DNA of 64,000 nt from Pyrenopolyporus hunteri (taxonomy: Eukaryota; Ascomycota; Sordariomycetes; Xylariales; Hypoxylaceae): NCBI GenBank assembly GCA_902806595.1, contig CADCXC010000038.1:3038001-3102000 (forward strand), in the 5' to 3' direction. Under the pieces are notes generated by a model that was given only the letters and a program-made list of their open reading frames with translations, was not told the origin of the DNA and did no database searches. This document shows, piece after piece, positions 23,517-34,235 of the stretch. The translations under genes were made by a program, and so were the position numbers. Position 1 is the stretch's first letter; the number at the start of each line of letters is the position of its first letter.

Positions 23517-25091
23517 ATGGATGCCATGGATAAAAGGCTGTACGAGCAGACTCGCGAGATCCTCGAGCACCGGATACGCCCTCGCGGTGAGGTAGTTGCT
23601 GTACGACGTCATCTTGCTCAAGATCTAGCCCAGAGCTTAGGGACCGCTCAGCTCAGTAGTCCCTTATCTCTCGTTGATTTAAACACCACCATCACGCCAT
23701 CCGAGACGTTACAGGGCACTTATCGAGAGTATATCGAGGCGGTACACAGAAACGTTGAGATACGTGCGGATTACGCTACACTTCGAGAGGAACACGATGC
23801 CGCCGCCGCTTCTCTCCCAACCCCACATGAGGAAGACCAACAGGCACGACTTCTCCAGCTTCAGCTCGAAGTCAACGAATTAGAGCAGGAACGAGAGAGA
23901 CTCACCATAGTCGATAAGTACCTAGAAGAGCTTAACCAGCAACCCGCAGCAGCTCCCGACTTTCTGGATCCAGATGTCATGTTCAAGGACTGCGTATCTC
24001 TTCCCGAGCTACCCAAGGAGCTTATGGAGGGGTTCACCCAAGACAGAGATGCGCCAAACCGCGAGATCCAAGAGCTACTCTCGCGTCTCCAGAAAGCAGT
24101 CTTGCGTAATAAACTATTGGCGCAGAGGGAAAAGCAGAATTTTGAAAAATTGAAGGCGAAAACCCCTATCGATCCCAGTAATCTTTCACCAGAAGTTCAA
24201 TTACACGCACTTAACACGGTAAAGGATAGCTTGATCAACTGGATCGAGGTTATGCTAAGCAAAGCGGGTGGGGATGAGGACGATCCAAGTTCCGAGTCCC
24301 CAAGCAAGCAGCCACGGGCAGAGCAGAAATTCGATCGTGATGCTCACGTAGGCGAGATTCAGAAGGAATATCAACATCACACCGAGCTCCGCAAGGAAAT
24401 CCTCACCTCGATAGCACAGCTGAAGCAATTAAGTCTTCAGCCGTTACAGAAGCAAGGCCGACAACTACAACCCCGGCAAAAGCCCGAGGAGCCTACACCT
24501 AGCAACCCACCGTCTGAAGCGTTCCTACTTACGCCGTACCTCGAGAAGCTGCAGGCCGTCTCGCGTGAGCAAAAAGGCCTCATTCAAGAAAAATCATACA
24601 TCAACGCAGCTATCGCAAAGCAGCAGCAGGACCTCAATCAGATACTAGGACACCTGGTGGATGAAAGCCATCTACTACAGAAATACCCATCCAAGCCCAC
24701 TGAGAAGAGCCAACAAAACTTTGGCGAAGCTACAAAAGGAGTGAGCAAATCCAACGTAACGAGCCAGGTCGAGCCGTGGATCTCCGCGGCAAACTCGGCA
24801 CAGATTGCTACTCTCGAGGCCGTCTTCGAAAAGGTCGAGGAGGGCCAGGCCGCCACGGAAGACGCTATGCAAGCTCTAGACGAGGTTCGCAAGCTCCTCA
24901 ACAAAGAAGCCCCCGAACCGGAACAGTCCCATGCAGAGGAGGATGGTCCCCAGCGGGATATGTGGATTGGTGAGGAAGATGAGAATACTGGAACGCGTGT
25001 GAGGAAGCATAGGGAGAAGAAGGTAGAAAAGCAGAAGGGACAGAGCATTTACGCGAAGCTAGACGGCAATCTCGGGCTGATCAACGAGTAA
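23517..25091 (+). CDS. Unrecognised coiled-coil protein
   Basis: Single exon; an open frame begins at 23445, but the ATG at 23517 (MDAMDKRLYEQTREILEHR) starts the part that looks like protein, giving 524 aa. I do not recognise a named family. The product is highly charged with heptad-like stretches (QLEVNELEQERERLTIVDKY; LSRLQKAVLRNKLLAQREKQ; about 130-160 and 205-235) and a Gln/Glu-rich C-terminal half ending in a basic run (VRKHREKKVEKQKGQ) and YAKLDGNLGLINE. No signal peptide or membrane segment. It looks like a structural or adaptor subunit, possibly cytoskeletal or kinetochore-associated; that is only a guess from composition. It is divergent from BRR2 and its 3' end is about 200 bp from the convergent RFC2 gene. 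Confidence 0.8.
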   Translation: MDAMDKRLYEQTREILEHRIRPRGEVVAVRRHLAQDLAQSLGTAQLSSPLSLVDLNTTITPSETLQGTYREYIEAVHRNVEIRADYATLREEHDAAAASLPTPHEEDQQARLLQLQLEVNELEQERERLTIVDKYLEELNQQPAAAPDFLDPDVMFKDCVSLPELPKELMEGFTQDRDAPNREIQELLSRLQKAVLRNKLLAQREKQNFEKLKAKTPIDPSNLSPEVQLHALNTVKDSLINWIEVMLSKAGGDEDDPSSESPSKQPRAEQKFDRDAHVGEIQKEYQHHTELRKEILTSIAQLKQLSLQPLQKQGRQLQPRQKPEEPTPSNPPSEAFLLTPYLEKLQAVSREQKGLIQEKSYINAAIAKQQQDLNQILGHLVDESHLLQKYPSKPTEKSQQNFGEATKGVSKSNVTSQVEPWISAANSAQIATLEAVFEKVEEGQAATEDAMQALDEVRKLLNKEAPEPEQSHAEEDGPQRDMWIGEEDENTGTRVRKHREKKVEKQKGQSIYAKLDGNLGLINE

Positions 25092-25290
25092 AGGGTCATA
25101 GTCGTCCGACTAAGAGTTAATATTCATTTTGGTTATTACCCTCTAAGCGTCGTCAATTCCTAGGCGCCCCGAAACTCTTTGTACATTTTGCAAACCCAAC
25201 GCCGTATGCTATGTCATTCACTAGGTATGTATTATGATACCCTCATAAAGTCAGAGTAATTGGGTATTATAGTTCCTGAACAGCCAGCAG

Positions 25291-26644
25291 CTAGCCTTTT
25301 CCAGCCAGTATGTTTGATATTCTCAAAGCCAGATCCAAAATAGAAAGGTGCTCGTCGGCACCATCCACCAACCGCTTGTCCACCTCTGAGAAGACGAGGG
25401 TAATCTTGTTCTTCGCCACGTCGGGAACCATCTCGTCCTGGATCACCGCTTGATATAGCTGTGCATACACATTAGTTCGCCATACTATTAACACAATAGG
25501 CGTAAAAAGGACTTACCTGAGAAAGGACCTGCCCAGCACTCCATCCATCGGCGACCATCTCTTCCACGACCTTCGCGATGGCCTGGTACGTAGCGCCGGC
25601 AGACCTGGGTTGCATAGCTTTCCGCAGACTCTCGATCGTCTGATCCGGTATAACACCAGCAATCTCTTCCACGATTCTGACCGTCACAGGCCTGACTTCG
25701 TTATCAACATCCATCTTGTCTCCCTCCTCATCACCTCCATTCTCAATGGCGCCCACTAGCCTTGCTCCACTCTGTAGGAACGTGATAGCTTTTCGCAAGT
25801 CGCCCTCGCTACACTTGATAAGCGCATCTACAGCGCCATCCTCGAGCGTAACCCCCTCTTTACTAGCAATCTCCTCTAAGCGCTTCTTCGCATTACCCTG
25901 GTCTAAGCTCTTGAACCTAAACTTGCTGCATCGGCTCGCCAAGGGGTCGATGATCCGAGTAACGTAGTTGCAAATCAGGCAGAATCGCGTTATCTTGCTG
26001 TACGTCTCCATCGTCCGTCGGAGGGCGCTCTGGGCGTCCTGCGTCATGCTATCGGCCTCGTCGAGGATGATGATCTTGAAGGGCGGGCAGGGGTAGCGGC
26101 TCTTGTATCCGGCGGGCGGGTTCGTCAGTTGCATGCGTGCGAAGTCCTTCACCTTCTCTCGTACGATGGAGATGCCGCGTTCGTCGGAGGCGTTGAGTTC
26201 GAGGACGCGCGACTTCATCATTTCCGGTCCGTAAAGCTCTTTTGCGAGGGCGAGGATCGTGGAGGTTTTACCCGTACCGGGGGGGCCGTAGAAGAGCATG
26301 TGAGGTAACTAGAAGCTTATCAGCGTTGGGGCCATAACGAAGCAATCTAGTTTAGTATAGTCTTTGGGTTAGCTTACATTAGAAGCTTGGAGCGTCCGTT
26401 GGAGGACGTTCACGGTATGATCTTGAGCTGTGACATCGCTTAAGGTCTTTGGCCGGCTTAAGCAACAAGTTAGCTATCGTTCCAGTCCTTGCCCCTAGCT
26501 AGCTGATCCATAGTGAGAGGGAACATACTATTTTTCCACCCACGGCTGCTTTCTAGTATTCTGCTTCGACTCTTCCGACTTCGACGCCGAAGCACCGTTT
26601 GCCGCGGCAGCTTTGCGCGCCTTCAGGTCGAAGAAGCTGGCCAT
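25291..26644 (-). CDS. RFC2: Replication factor C subunit (yeast Rfc2 / human RFC4 type), clamp loader
   Basis: Four exons: 26644-26529, 26456-26378, 26308-25517, 25458-25291; 384 aa. Part of the five-subunit AAA+ complex that loads PCNA at primer-template junctions. The N-terminus MASFFDLKARK leads to PWVEKYRPKTLSDVTAQDHT (RFC box II), whose YR is rebuilt across intron 1. Walker A is GPPGTGKT (73-80), RFC box ELNASDERGI follows, then Walker B IILDEAD and the SRCSKFRF arginine-finger/sensor motif. CPPFKIIILDEADSMT and CLICNYVTRIIDPLASRC match human RFC4 more closely than RFC2, RFC3 or RFC5, hence the yeast-style name RFC2. A short acidic insert (NGGDEEGDKMDVDNE) interrupts the C-terminal part. 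The end NILAGKG is in the fourth exon. Confidence 0.94.
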
Positions 26645-27230
26645 CTTTAGTTGGGACAATTTCTGGTGAACCCTGTACTTTTAGTCCAAGATGTACGATC
26701 GAATAGGACAACGTCAGGATTCTTAGCCGTCCCGAAGTTGAAAAGAAGCTGTACGCAAGTCAACCAACTCGACCAGGATCAGCGAATGAAGAGGGCCCCA
26801 CCTACGCGTGAGGAACGCGCTTTCGCCGCGGGCGTCGTCCTACACCTAAATCAATTAAAATTTAGAAGGGGAAGGCGGTGTAAGCTGAGTACCTAGGTAG
26901 GTACCAGGTAGGTACCTACGGATTTACCCACTTCTTAGTCCGGAATGCTTCCCAGCTCCCAGCTCTCCTTCATCAACAACTTACCTACCCAAAGACAATC
27001 TTCGCAGACTCATAACTCAAGAAAATTCACGTCTTTATAGTAAATAAAATAAGTTGGAATCATAATTATTAAATACCTTATTACTTAAAAACAATAGTAT
27101 ATATACCCCGTCCCCAGATAGAAACGTCATATACAATATATCCAACGCACCAAAGAGCCATATGCTACGCTCCCTTACAAAAACAGGCTACCAAAGAGGT
27201 ATCAGTGAATTCGATATACGTACCACACAT
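26645..27230. other. Intergenic region
   Basis: Upstream of RFC2 and downstream of the DUF2417 gene, both minus strand. It carries one AGGTACC cluster at about 26889-26923, and an AT-rich stretch at about 27030-27110 near the 3' end of the neighbour. No gene seen. Confidence 0.5.
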
Positions 27231-29016
27231 CTATGCGGCATATACCAGCTGATGCAGTCTCTTCTCGATGATATCCCGTCCTTCGCTCGATTCCCATACT
27301 CGGTGAGGTGCCTTGTTGACAATGTCCCAGTGCTTTAATTTGCGTGTGAGGTGACTGAGGTCCCTCTGCTTATCTTCCCATCCACTATCTTGTCGGATCT
27401 TGACGCCAGAGCTGATTAGACTCAACGGAACATCTGGGTTCTGTATCGCTGAGCTGCTCGCCAAGTCACGTTTCGATAATGTATCGGCCACCAGGTTCTC
27501 TTGCAATTTCGCGAATAGATATTTTCCCGTCTGATATGCGGATTGCCCCCATACGCGATCTTCCTTGGTCCGGCCATTGAAGAGAGCCCCTGGGATTCGA
27601 TCGAGACCAAGAGGGTAGAGTATTCCTCGGATCCAGAGCCAGAATCCCCGACCAGGCGACCCTACATAGCCAAGATCATCCTCATGAAGGGGATCGATAA
27701 GAAGAAGACCTTTTATATCTCCACCATGGCGAGCTGAGAATATCCGTGAATATATGGAACCTATGCCAGCGCTTGCAAGAACTATTGGACCAGTTAGTGA
27801 GCGTCGTCGAATAGAGTTTCGAACAAGATCTTACCCCAAGGACCATCTTCTCCAGCCCTAGCAAGTGCTTCGCTGATAGCCTCAACGGCCATCCCAGCCG
27901 ATAGAGGTGATGGCGCAGTATCGCTCTATTTCAAGTCAGCAGTCATATCTCGTAAAGATTCATCAATGCCAACTTACCCAAGCGAGTCCGGGGCGGTCGA
28001 CGAAGCAGTATCGACTAATAGACCCATTGCTCACAGCATCGTCGGCGAGCTGCCATAGACCGTCTTCGACTGGGCCTTCACCTCCTTCTAACAATACTGT
28101 GGGTAGGCGTGTCCCTCTCGAGTCGGTCTCGTTCCCATGACAATATACGTGTATCAAGTATTTATCACCATCTACCCAATACAAACTTCCTGGCGGCGCC
28201 AGCCCAGCATCGAGGGCACGAAGAACAAGAGTACAAGTTGTCAACAAAACGACGAGGGTCAGGACGATCATCGAGATGGTGGACACCAGAACAGCTGTCC
28301 ATTCACCCAGAGTGCGGCGCGTCTCGGCTCGGCCCGTCAACCGTTCCTCCTCTTCGGTTTTACCCCATTCGACGAGGCGGTCGGTGAGCAACGTCCAGAT
28401 GGCCATTAGAAGTGCCCCTAGGCCGAAAGTTAGTGGCGCCACACTTCTCATCTAGGGAGGAAACCCTTACATAGAACGCTGACCATCCCAACCCATCCCT
28501 CTTCGTGCCTTGTCTTCTCCACTGAGATCAACAAAATAGCATCAACTAAGAGCAGCAATCCCATAATCACACTCAATACCCGGACCGCTTTCGACGGGAT
28601 AGCGAAGAATATGAGAGTGAAGAGTAGGTTCGACAAAGCTAAGCTGGTATAGCTGAATGGGAAGAAGCCCGACCCCCGGGTATGAAACCCCGGGGGCGTG
28701 ACGAAGGTCGAGACGAGTAGTATAACCCACCATGCGAACGTGAGTATCGCGAAGAGGATCGTAATGTATCTAACGATTCGCACGCTCCAGAGGTTATACG
28801 GTGAAACCTCGATTATATTAGCACAAACGGAACATCTCTGGTAGGTGAACTACTTACAGCTGGGTCGTCCGGACTCAAGTAAGTCGTGCTCTCGACTCGG
28901 TTCGGCAGCAGGCGTGTATGCTCATTCGGCCCATTGTCTCGGTCTTGGTCCAGCGAGTCCCGCGATTCCCGCGAACTATCATCATCCCTCCTCGATCTTC
29001 CCCAGAGCTTATTCAT
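27231..29016 (-). CDS. DUF2417 membrane protein with C-terminal alpha/beta-hydrolase domain
   Basis: Five exons: 29016-28858, 28807-28471, 28417-27978, 27925-27835, 27781-27231; 525 aa. The start is the ATG at 29016 (MNKLWGRSRRDDD). A polar N-terminus with EHTRLLPN (a dileucine-like motif) is followed by at least six predicted membrane helices, e.g. ITILFAILTFAWWVILLVST and VLVSTISMIVLTLVVLLTTC. The second half has hydrolase features: YLIHVYCHG, a nucleophile-elbow-like LASAGIGSIYS, then KGLLLIDPLHEDD, and the C-terminal PDVPLSLISSG. The layout matches fungal DUF2417 proteins that databases often label 'mitochondrial integral membrane protein'; localisation and substrate are unknown. The elbow has Ala in place of the first Gly of GxSxG, so catalytic competence is uncertain. 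Confidence 0.85.
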
Positions 29017-30185
29017 CCTGTAGACTGTTCGCTCTCGACGCAATTGCTTAATACGAATAAGACAATCGAGGTATATCGGACGAGACTAATTTACTAATAC
29101 GCAAATCGGGATCGTTAGGACTGGGTATTAAACAATGATAATAATAAGATGGAAAAAAGTATGGGGTAAGCAGAGCTCTACCATTACCCAGCACAGCTAA
29201 AATACCTAGAACAAAGAGGTAATAAAGTAAAGTACGTATATTCTCGCCTGCAATAATAGGTAGCAGGGTGATTCGCTCCGAGATATCGAGCCTTTGCGCA
29301 TCTATCTACCCATGTTCGAGACCGGATACACATGTCTACGTCATGACTATTGGCTCTAAGCGTCGGCCCCGCATCGAGATCAAGCTGAGCCAGCCAAGAT
29401 TCGCCGCAAGTGTTGAACCCAGGATTTCCGATCTAACTAGTATCGAGGCTAACTCGAGCCAGGGAAAGAGAGCATCGAATCAAAGAGAAGAGTCCGATCA
29501 CCTGGATTCGAAGAAATTATATCAAGATTTTCATAGCTCGCGCGCGTGGCTTTCAGATATTATGCGCGGGGCACGGAAGGGGGCAAACAATATGGAATTC
29601 TCCAATTGCCATCCGTTATCGTTTATCCCTTGTGCCAGACTATAGCTACGGATTGATCTACTACTACGTATATGGATGGCTAACCCTTACTACCTAAATA
29701 ATCACTAGCTGTCATACGATGGAATTGCGTGTTCACCACGCGGTAGCCCGTCTACATAGCATTGGGTCGAACTCCAGCCAGCGCTTAAGGCTGTCGCCTC
29801 GGCGTAGATGCCGGAGCTATCCTTCAGATCCCTAGATTCACCACTGTGAGCTTAATCCTTTATTACCGAATTCATAAGAGTCGCCCACGCATATTCAGCG
29901 ATACGACACTACGCTCATTGCAGAGGTAATTTCCACAGAAGTCTCCAAATATATATCATATGCTCGCATATTTAAGCTTTTATTTTTTTTTCTACCAAGA
30001 TTCTGTCTAGCTATTGGTAAGAGAATCAGCGCAAACCTCCTTGTTCTCGATAATTTGCATACTGGAGGGCAAAATAATTAAACTCAGCAGCGTAGAAGCG
30101 GGATACCAAGACTAGCAAAATTAAGCCGCAATGGGAAGTTTTGCGCAGGCCACGCATACCGCCCTTCGTCGAGTCTTTTGAGGTT
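29017..30185. other. Intergenic region
   Basis: Between two minus-strand genes. A plus-strand open frame at 29268-29645 has no recognisable domain and I do not call it. T-run at about 29980-29992. No RNA gene recognised. Confidence 0.45.
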
Positions 30186-31478
30186 TCATTTGGGAGTTTC
30201 TCCTCTCATAACACCAAAGGCGACGCTACTAGAAGACGAGAAGCGGCCGATGCTTGACTTGGATCCCTGAGAGGTCCCTCCCGTCCCAGTGCTGGAATGT
30301 CTCATTCGTTTACGTTGCCATATCTGCTTCATAACAATCTCCTCAGGGTCAGGCCCCGGTCCCGCCGGTTTGACGGCATCTTGAGGGAGCGTGCCAACTG
30401 GTAAATGAAGCTTAGCTTTGGCTTCGGGGTCATCGAGTGCGATATGCGCATTTTTATAAGTATCCCTTCTGTACTGTCTCAAAGCTTGAGCTGAAGGTTC
30501 TGCCATAGTAACCCAGCTCTTCAGTTGGGATATCCAGCGATGTTTGCTATCCTTTTTCTTATGTTTAGACGATTCGGCCAGCGGATCATTGAGATCTTTA
30601 GTGGTGCCATTCCCAAAAGAATTATGATTCTTTTGATGTACGGGACCCATCTCGAGAGATCCAATCGCCGCTGTTACTCGTGACACTAATACTCCCTCTT
30701 CAGGGTTTGCCGTGAAAGGTCCGAGAATCATAGTTGGGTTTGGTGACCTAAGTTTCGTGTCGAGGACCGGGACTCCTGAACTTGATGCAGGGCGGTCGGG
30801 GCTACCAGAGGGTAGGACTATTAGTCTAGATGCATCGAACGACGCGGCCGTCTTGTGCTGGCCTAGCGAGTTCCGCTTGAGACGAGAGGTAACGACGGAG
30901 TTCTGTGAGAGAAGGCGGTCCCCCAATGAATGTCCCTCAGGCAGATTTGCCGCCTTGTCTTTCAGCACAGTCTTCTCGACACTTTTCTAAAGGCGTGAAG
31001 AATCTTGGGCTTGAGATGAAGACAGACCCAGCAAGTTGCTTCGACGTTGCTTCTTTCTTATCCTGGGCTCCTCCTGTGACGATGATTGCCCGTCGAGCTG
31101 TTCGGGTGAAATGCCAATATCAACGTTTTCGTCTTCATGATCTAACCGGGTGTAAGGCTCCACCTCAGATCCGAAGAAGAAGGGGTCATCAAGGCCGGGT
31201 GATCTAGCCTCACGTGTGCGGGAAACACTTTCTGGGGAGAAGTTGCATATATCGCCTAGCCGATCCCAGGATGTTTGACCTCCTCTTGGTGAAGATGGAA
31301 ATGGCGGCAGCTGTTCTGGACTCCCGACGTTGGTTGGGTAAGAGAAGTTCCGCAAAACAGGCGGTGTGAATTGTGGTGGCGTAGTTGGCATATTCGATGG
31401 TGACACATTGTCTTCGTCGGGGGATCTGAGAACTACTGCTAACTTTGGCTTCCGGAAACGACCAACGAACCCTACCAT
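30186..31478 (-). pseudogene. Low-complexity hypothetical protein interrupted by an in-frame TAG
   Basis: The first segment (31478-30987, 163 codons, ATG start, MVGFVGRFRKPKLAVVLRSP) ends at TAG (30989-30987). Reading the same frame past the stop continues with KSVEKTVLKDKAANLPEGHS to 30186 (about 266 more codons). Both parts have the same style: Ser/Pro/basic-rich, disordered, many SP and SSS motifs, ending near RFSSSSSVAFGVMRGETPK. Neither part has a domain I know. No good GT-AG pair removes the TAG while keeping frame; the 41-nt GTCTGT...TTTAG candidate shifts the frame into a stop. Options are a recent nonsense mutation, programmed readthrough, a base-calling error, an unusual intron, or two separate genes. 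The label pseudogene is provisional. Confidence 0.5.
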
Positions 31479-33209
31479 TGTTCGTCGGAAGCCTTGCTAC
31501 CAAAGTAGGAGAAGGTTATCAGGATGTACAACTACCACCTATTAGCTTGCTAAATACTGTTTAGGTTTGGATGATTGAGGAAGATTGGAACTTGGATTCT
31601 TACTTCTGTATTCAACCCCTTAAAACGGTTAATCTAAAGGAGTGGCTAAATCTAGTAGAAGAGACAAGTTGTGTTGGACATAACCTGTAGTTGTTATAAG
31701 TCAACTTTTCCCTTGACGTTGTCGAAGAGAGTAGGCGGGGACCACGCGAAGCGTAAGAGCGATAGCAGGAGGAATGAATATCTCGATATCTCGAACGAGG
31801 TATACCGGACGGTCTTTCCTCATAGGAGATTCAGCCCTGCAATAGAGTGTGAGATGGATGAGTCAAGACTCTACTGGATTCAACCCGAGGAGTCGGATTC
31901 TTGACAGGGCGGAGGAAGACGTGATTAACTATAGACCGAAGTAGCTGAGTCCTCCATGACAGAGGAAAATTGAGAGAAAGCTATCATATGGGCGAGAGCA
32001 GGAGTAAGCCCAATAATTTTCTAGAGGCGTCACTCGAAGTTGCCTTATTACCTAAGATATATCTCAAACTAACAGTAGGTACGCGCCGAATTACTTGGTC
32101 GGTGAGCAAGTAGTCTTGTACCGAACCTTATTAGTAGTCGAACTTTCCGTATTGGTATTTAATTAGCGTTGGGTGAGGCTTGGTTATTGCCAACCTATCT
32201 ACGTTAAAAGAAAGTACCTATAGGGAGTCTTCAGTGGGGACAGTCTAGCCTATAAGGTCCATGTGAAATGATTAAGAATTATCACCTAACCAGGAAAAAG
32301 ATAAATTATATAAATTAATATCATAACATTCAAGTGGTCTCATGTGCAGGAGGATCTAGACCAGGCTATCTTAGATAGTCTGCAGGTCTTAGTTGGCCGT
32401 CGGGGTGGCACGTGGGATCTTACCCGATCTCACCGTCGCACATACCATATAACTCAGAAAGAAATATGATACAATGTGCTCGTTAGAGTATAAGAGGACA
32501 CAGCAGAGGAAATGGTTGATGCAATGATATTGCCTAGTAGCCCCCTTGTTGGTTCCGTATTTTGGGATCGGTTCAGCATGCTGTTTCTCAAGCAGTATTT
32601 AAATCCTTATGAGCATGTATATTAAAGTTGACGACTTAAAGAAAAGGGAGGCACGATATATGTACCCTTGAGTACTATAGTAGGTAGGCAGCAATCGGTA
32701 CATGCGTGTATATCAATACAGATGAGAGGTCACCTATCAACTACATGTATCCAAGCATTTGAGATCTGCAGGGTTCTGTGACCGGGGGTCCTGGATCTGA
32801 CTAACGCCCTGCTGCGCACGGACTGACGGGGGGGCTGGAATCCCCTGTCTGCCTGGTCTGTTCTTTCTATTTCCGCATTGCTATTGGCTCATATATGACC
32901 CCACTTCTACATTGGCACGCTAAATGACAGCACCCCACTTGCCTCGCGGCGACACCTCAACGCTGACCCCAAATTCATTGCGCCTTAATGGAACTTAACC
33001 AACATTCCCGCGTGAAACGATCAATCGACAATCCGCACGTCCAAAACTTTAGAGGAACAAACTCCCTTCCGCACGGAAAACCCGCGACTTACCCCCTTTA
33101 TCGCCCGCTAGCAGAACCGCGCAAACCAACCGCGATAACAAGGAAAACAAAGCGGCGCAAACACGATTCGATCCTGGACAAACAACGCCCACGGCCCCGA
33201 GCCGCCGCG
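31479..33209. other. Intergenic region, AT-rich
   Basis: Divergent spacer of about 1.7 kb between the interrupted gene (-) and the GC-rich gene (+). No gene, RNA or transposon remnant recognised. The reading frame of the GC-rich gene extends upstream to an ATG at 32988, but that part reads like 5' UTR. Confidence 0.45.
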
Positions 33210-34235
33210 ATGCCGGGCCTCACACTCAACACCAGCGGGGCGGCGGCGGGCGGCGCGCCCACGCCCACACAAGTCCCCTCGAACAACAACAACAATAACA
33301 TCAGCAGCAGCAGCAGCGCAAGCCAACCCCCCAACGGGAGCGCGACCGCGAATACCCAACAACCGCCCTCGCCGCCGCGGCCGACCTACAGCCCCATCAC
33401 GCCGCCGCTGAACCCCGTCGCCCTGCCGCCGCGGCCGACGTACACGCACAGCTCGCAGCGGGAGCAGGTCGGGGCCGCGCCGCCGGCGCCGGAGCCCATC
33501 GACTTCGACAGCAACCCGGACGTGCTGGCGCTCAAGTCGGCCATCTCGATCCTGCAGCTGCAGCGGCGCAAGGCCGCCGCCGACATGGCGCGGCTCAGCC
33601 GGGCCAAGGCCGCCGCGCTCGCCGACCCCGAGGCCTTCGTGCGCGACCTGACGACGGGGCGCGTCGGCGTCGAGGGCGATGCGCTGTTCGGTGGTGGTGG
33701 TGGTGCGGATGACGATGACGAGGATGAGGACGAGGATGAAGATGAGGATATGCAAGACGCGGAGGGAAGTAGCGCAGCTGCGGGCCAGCCAACTCCCTCC
33801 AACGCGCACATCTCGACGGACGGCGCAAGCCAAACGATGCCCGGGCCCAGTCCGGGTTATAAGAGAGACCCGGACGCCATGGACGTCGAGCCGGGACCAG
33901 GAGCCTTCCAACCCTCCCAACCACAACCCTCCCAACAGCAACAGCAGCAGCAGCAGCAGCCCCGACCGCCCTGGGCCAAGCTCCCGAAGCCGCAGAACAT
34001 CGTGCGCTGCCCGCCCATCAACTGGTCGCAGTACGCGGTGGTGGGCGAGTCGCTGGACAAGCTGCACAACGAGCAGGTGGCGCGGCCGACGCAGGGGGTG
34101 CCCGCCGCCGTCGCCGCGGACGGGCGCTACGAGTTCAAGGGCGACGGCCGCCAGGAGAAGCTCGTCGGCATCGCCGCCCCGTATAACCCGGGCAAGGACC
34201 GCCTCGAGAAGAAGCCTAAGGGGCCGAAGCGCTGA
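33210..34235 (+). CDS. GC-rich hypothetical protein, mostly disordered, conserved C-terminal block
   Basis: Single exon, 341 aa from the ATG at 33210 (MPGLTLNTSG, in a strong GCCGCCGCGATGCC context). An in-frame ATG at 32988 would add 74 residues, but these look non-conserved. Low-complexity runs: Asn and Ser runs, a Gly run, an Asp/Glu run from GAC/GAG codons (about 33705-33755), and a Gln run from CAG/CAA codons (33935-33960). Two ordered-looking parts: a helical NPDVLALKSAISILQLQRRK with the following DMARLSRAKAAALADPEAFV, and a C-terminal NIVRCPPINWSQYAVVGESL. I suspect a nuclear, transcription- or chromatin-related protein but do not recognise the family. GC content is far above its neighbours, which also creates long false ORFs on the opposite strand. 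Confidence 0.72.
   Translation: MPGLTLNTSGAAAGGAPTPTQVPSNNNNNNISSSSSASQPPNGSATANTQQPPSPPRPTYSPITPPLNPVALPPRPTYTHSSQREQVGAAPPAPEPIDFDSNPDVLALKSAISILQLQRRKAAADMARLSRAKAAALADPEAFVRDLTTGRVGVEGDALFGGGGGADDDDEDEDEDEDEDMQDAEGSSAAAGQPTPSNAHISTDGASQTMPGPSPGYKRDPDAMDVEPGPGAFQPSQPQPSQQQQQQQQQPRPPWAKLPKPQNIVRCPPINWSQYAVVGESLDKLHNEQVARPTQGVPAAVAADGRYEFKGDGRQEKLVGIAAPYNPGKDRLEKKPKGPKR
33935..33960 (+). repeat. CAG/CAA repeat encoding polyglutamine
   Basis: CAGCAACAGCAGCAGCAGCAGC in frame gives about nine Gln in the GC-rich gene. Confidence 0.9.

Noticed and set aside
29268..29645. 125-codon plus-strand open frame in a spacer
   Set aside because: No domain, no intron signals, composition unlike neighbouring proteins.
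30989..31031. 41-nt intron GTCTGT..TTTAG to bypass the in-frame stop
   Set aside because: It is not a multiple of three and puts the downstream sequence in a frame that soon stops; 41 nt is also shorter than any other intron here.
32988..33209. Upstream in-frame ATG of the GC-rich gene
   Set aside because: The 74 extra residues look like translated 5' UTR, and the ATG at 33210 has a much stronger context; kept only as an alternative.
33108..34067. 319-codon open frame on the minus strand opposite the GC-rich gene
   Set aside because: It is a by-product of high GC and repeats; its translation is Arg/Leu/Gly-rich without domains, while the plus strand shows ordered blocks and a good start context.
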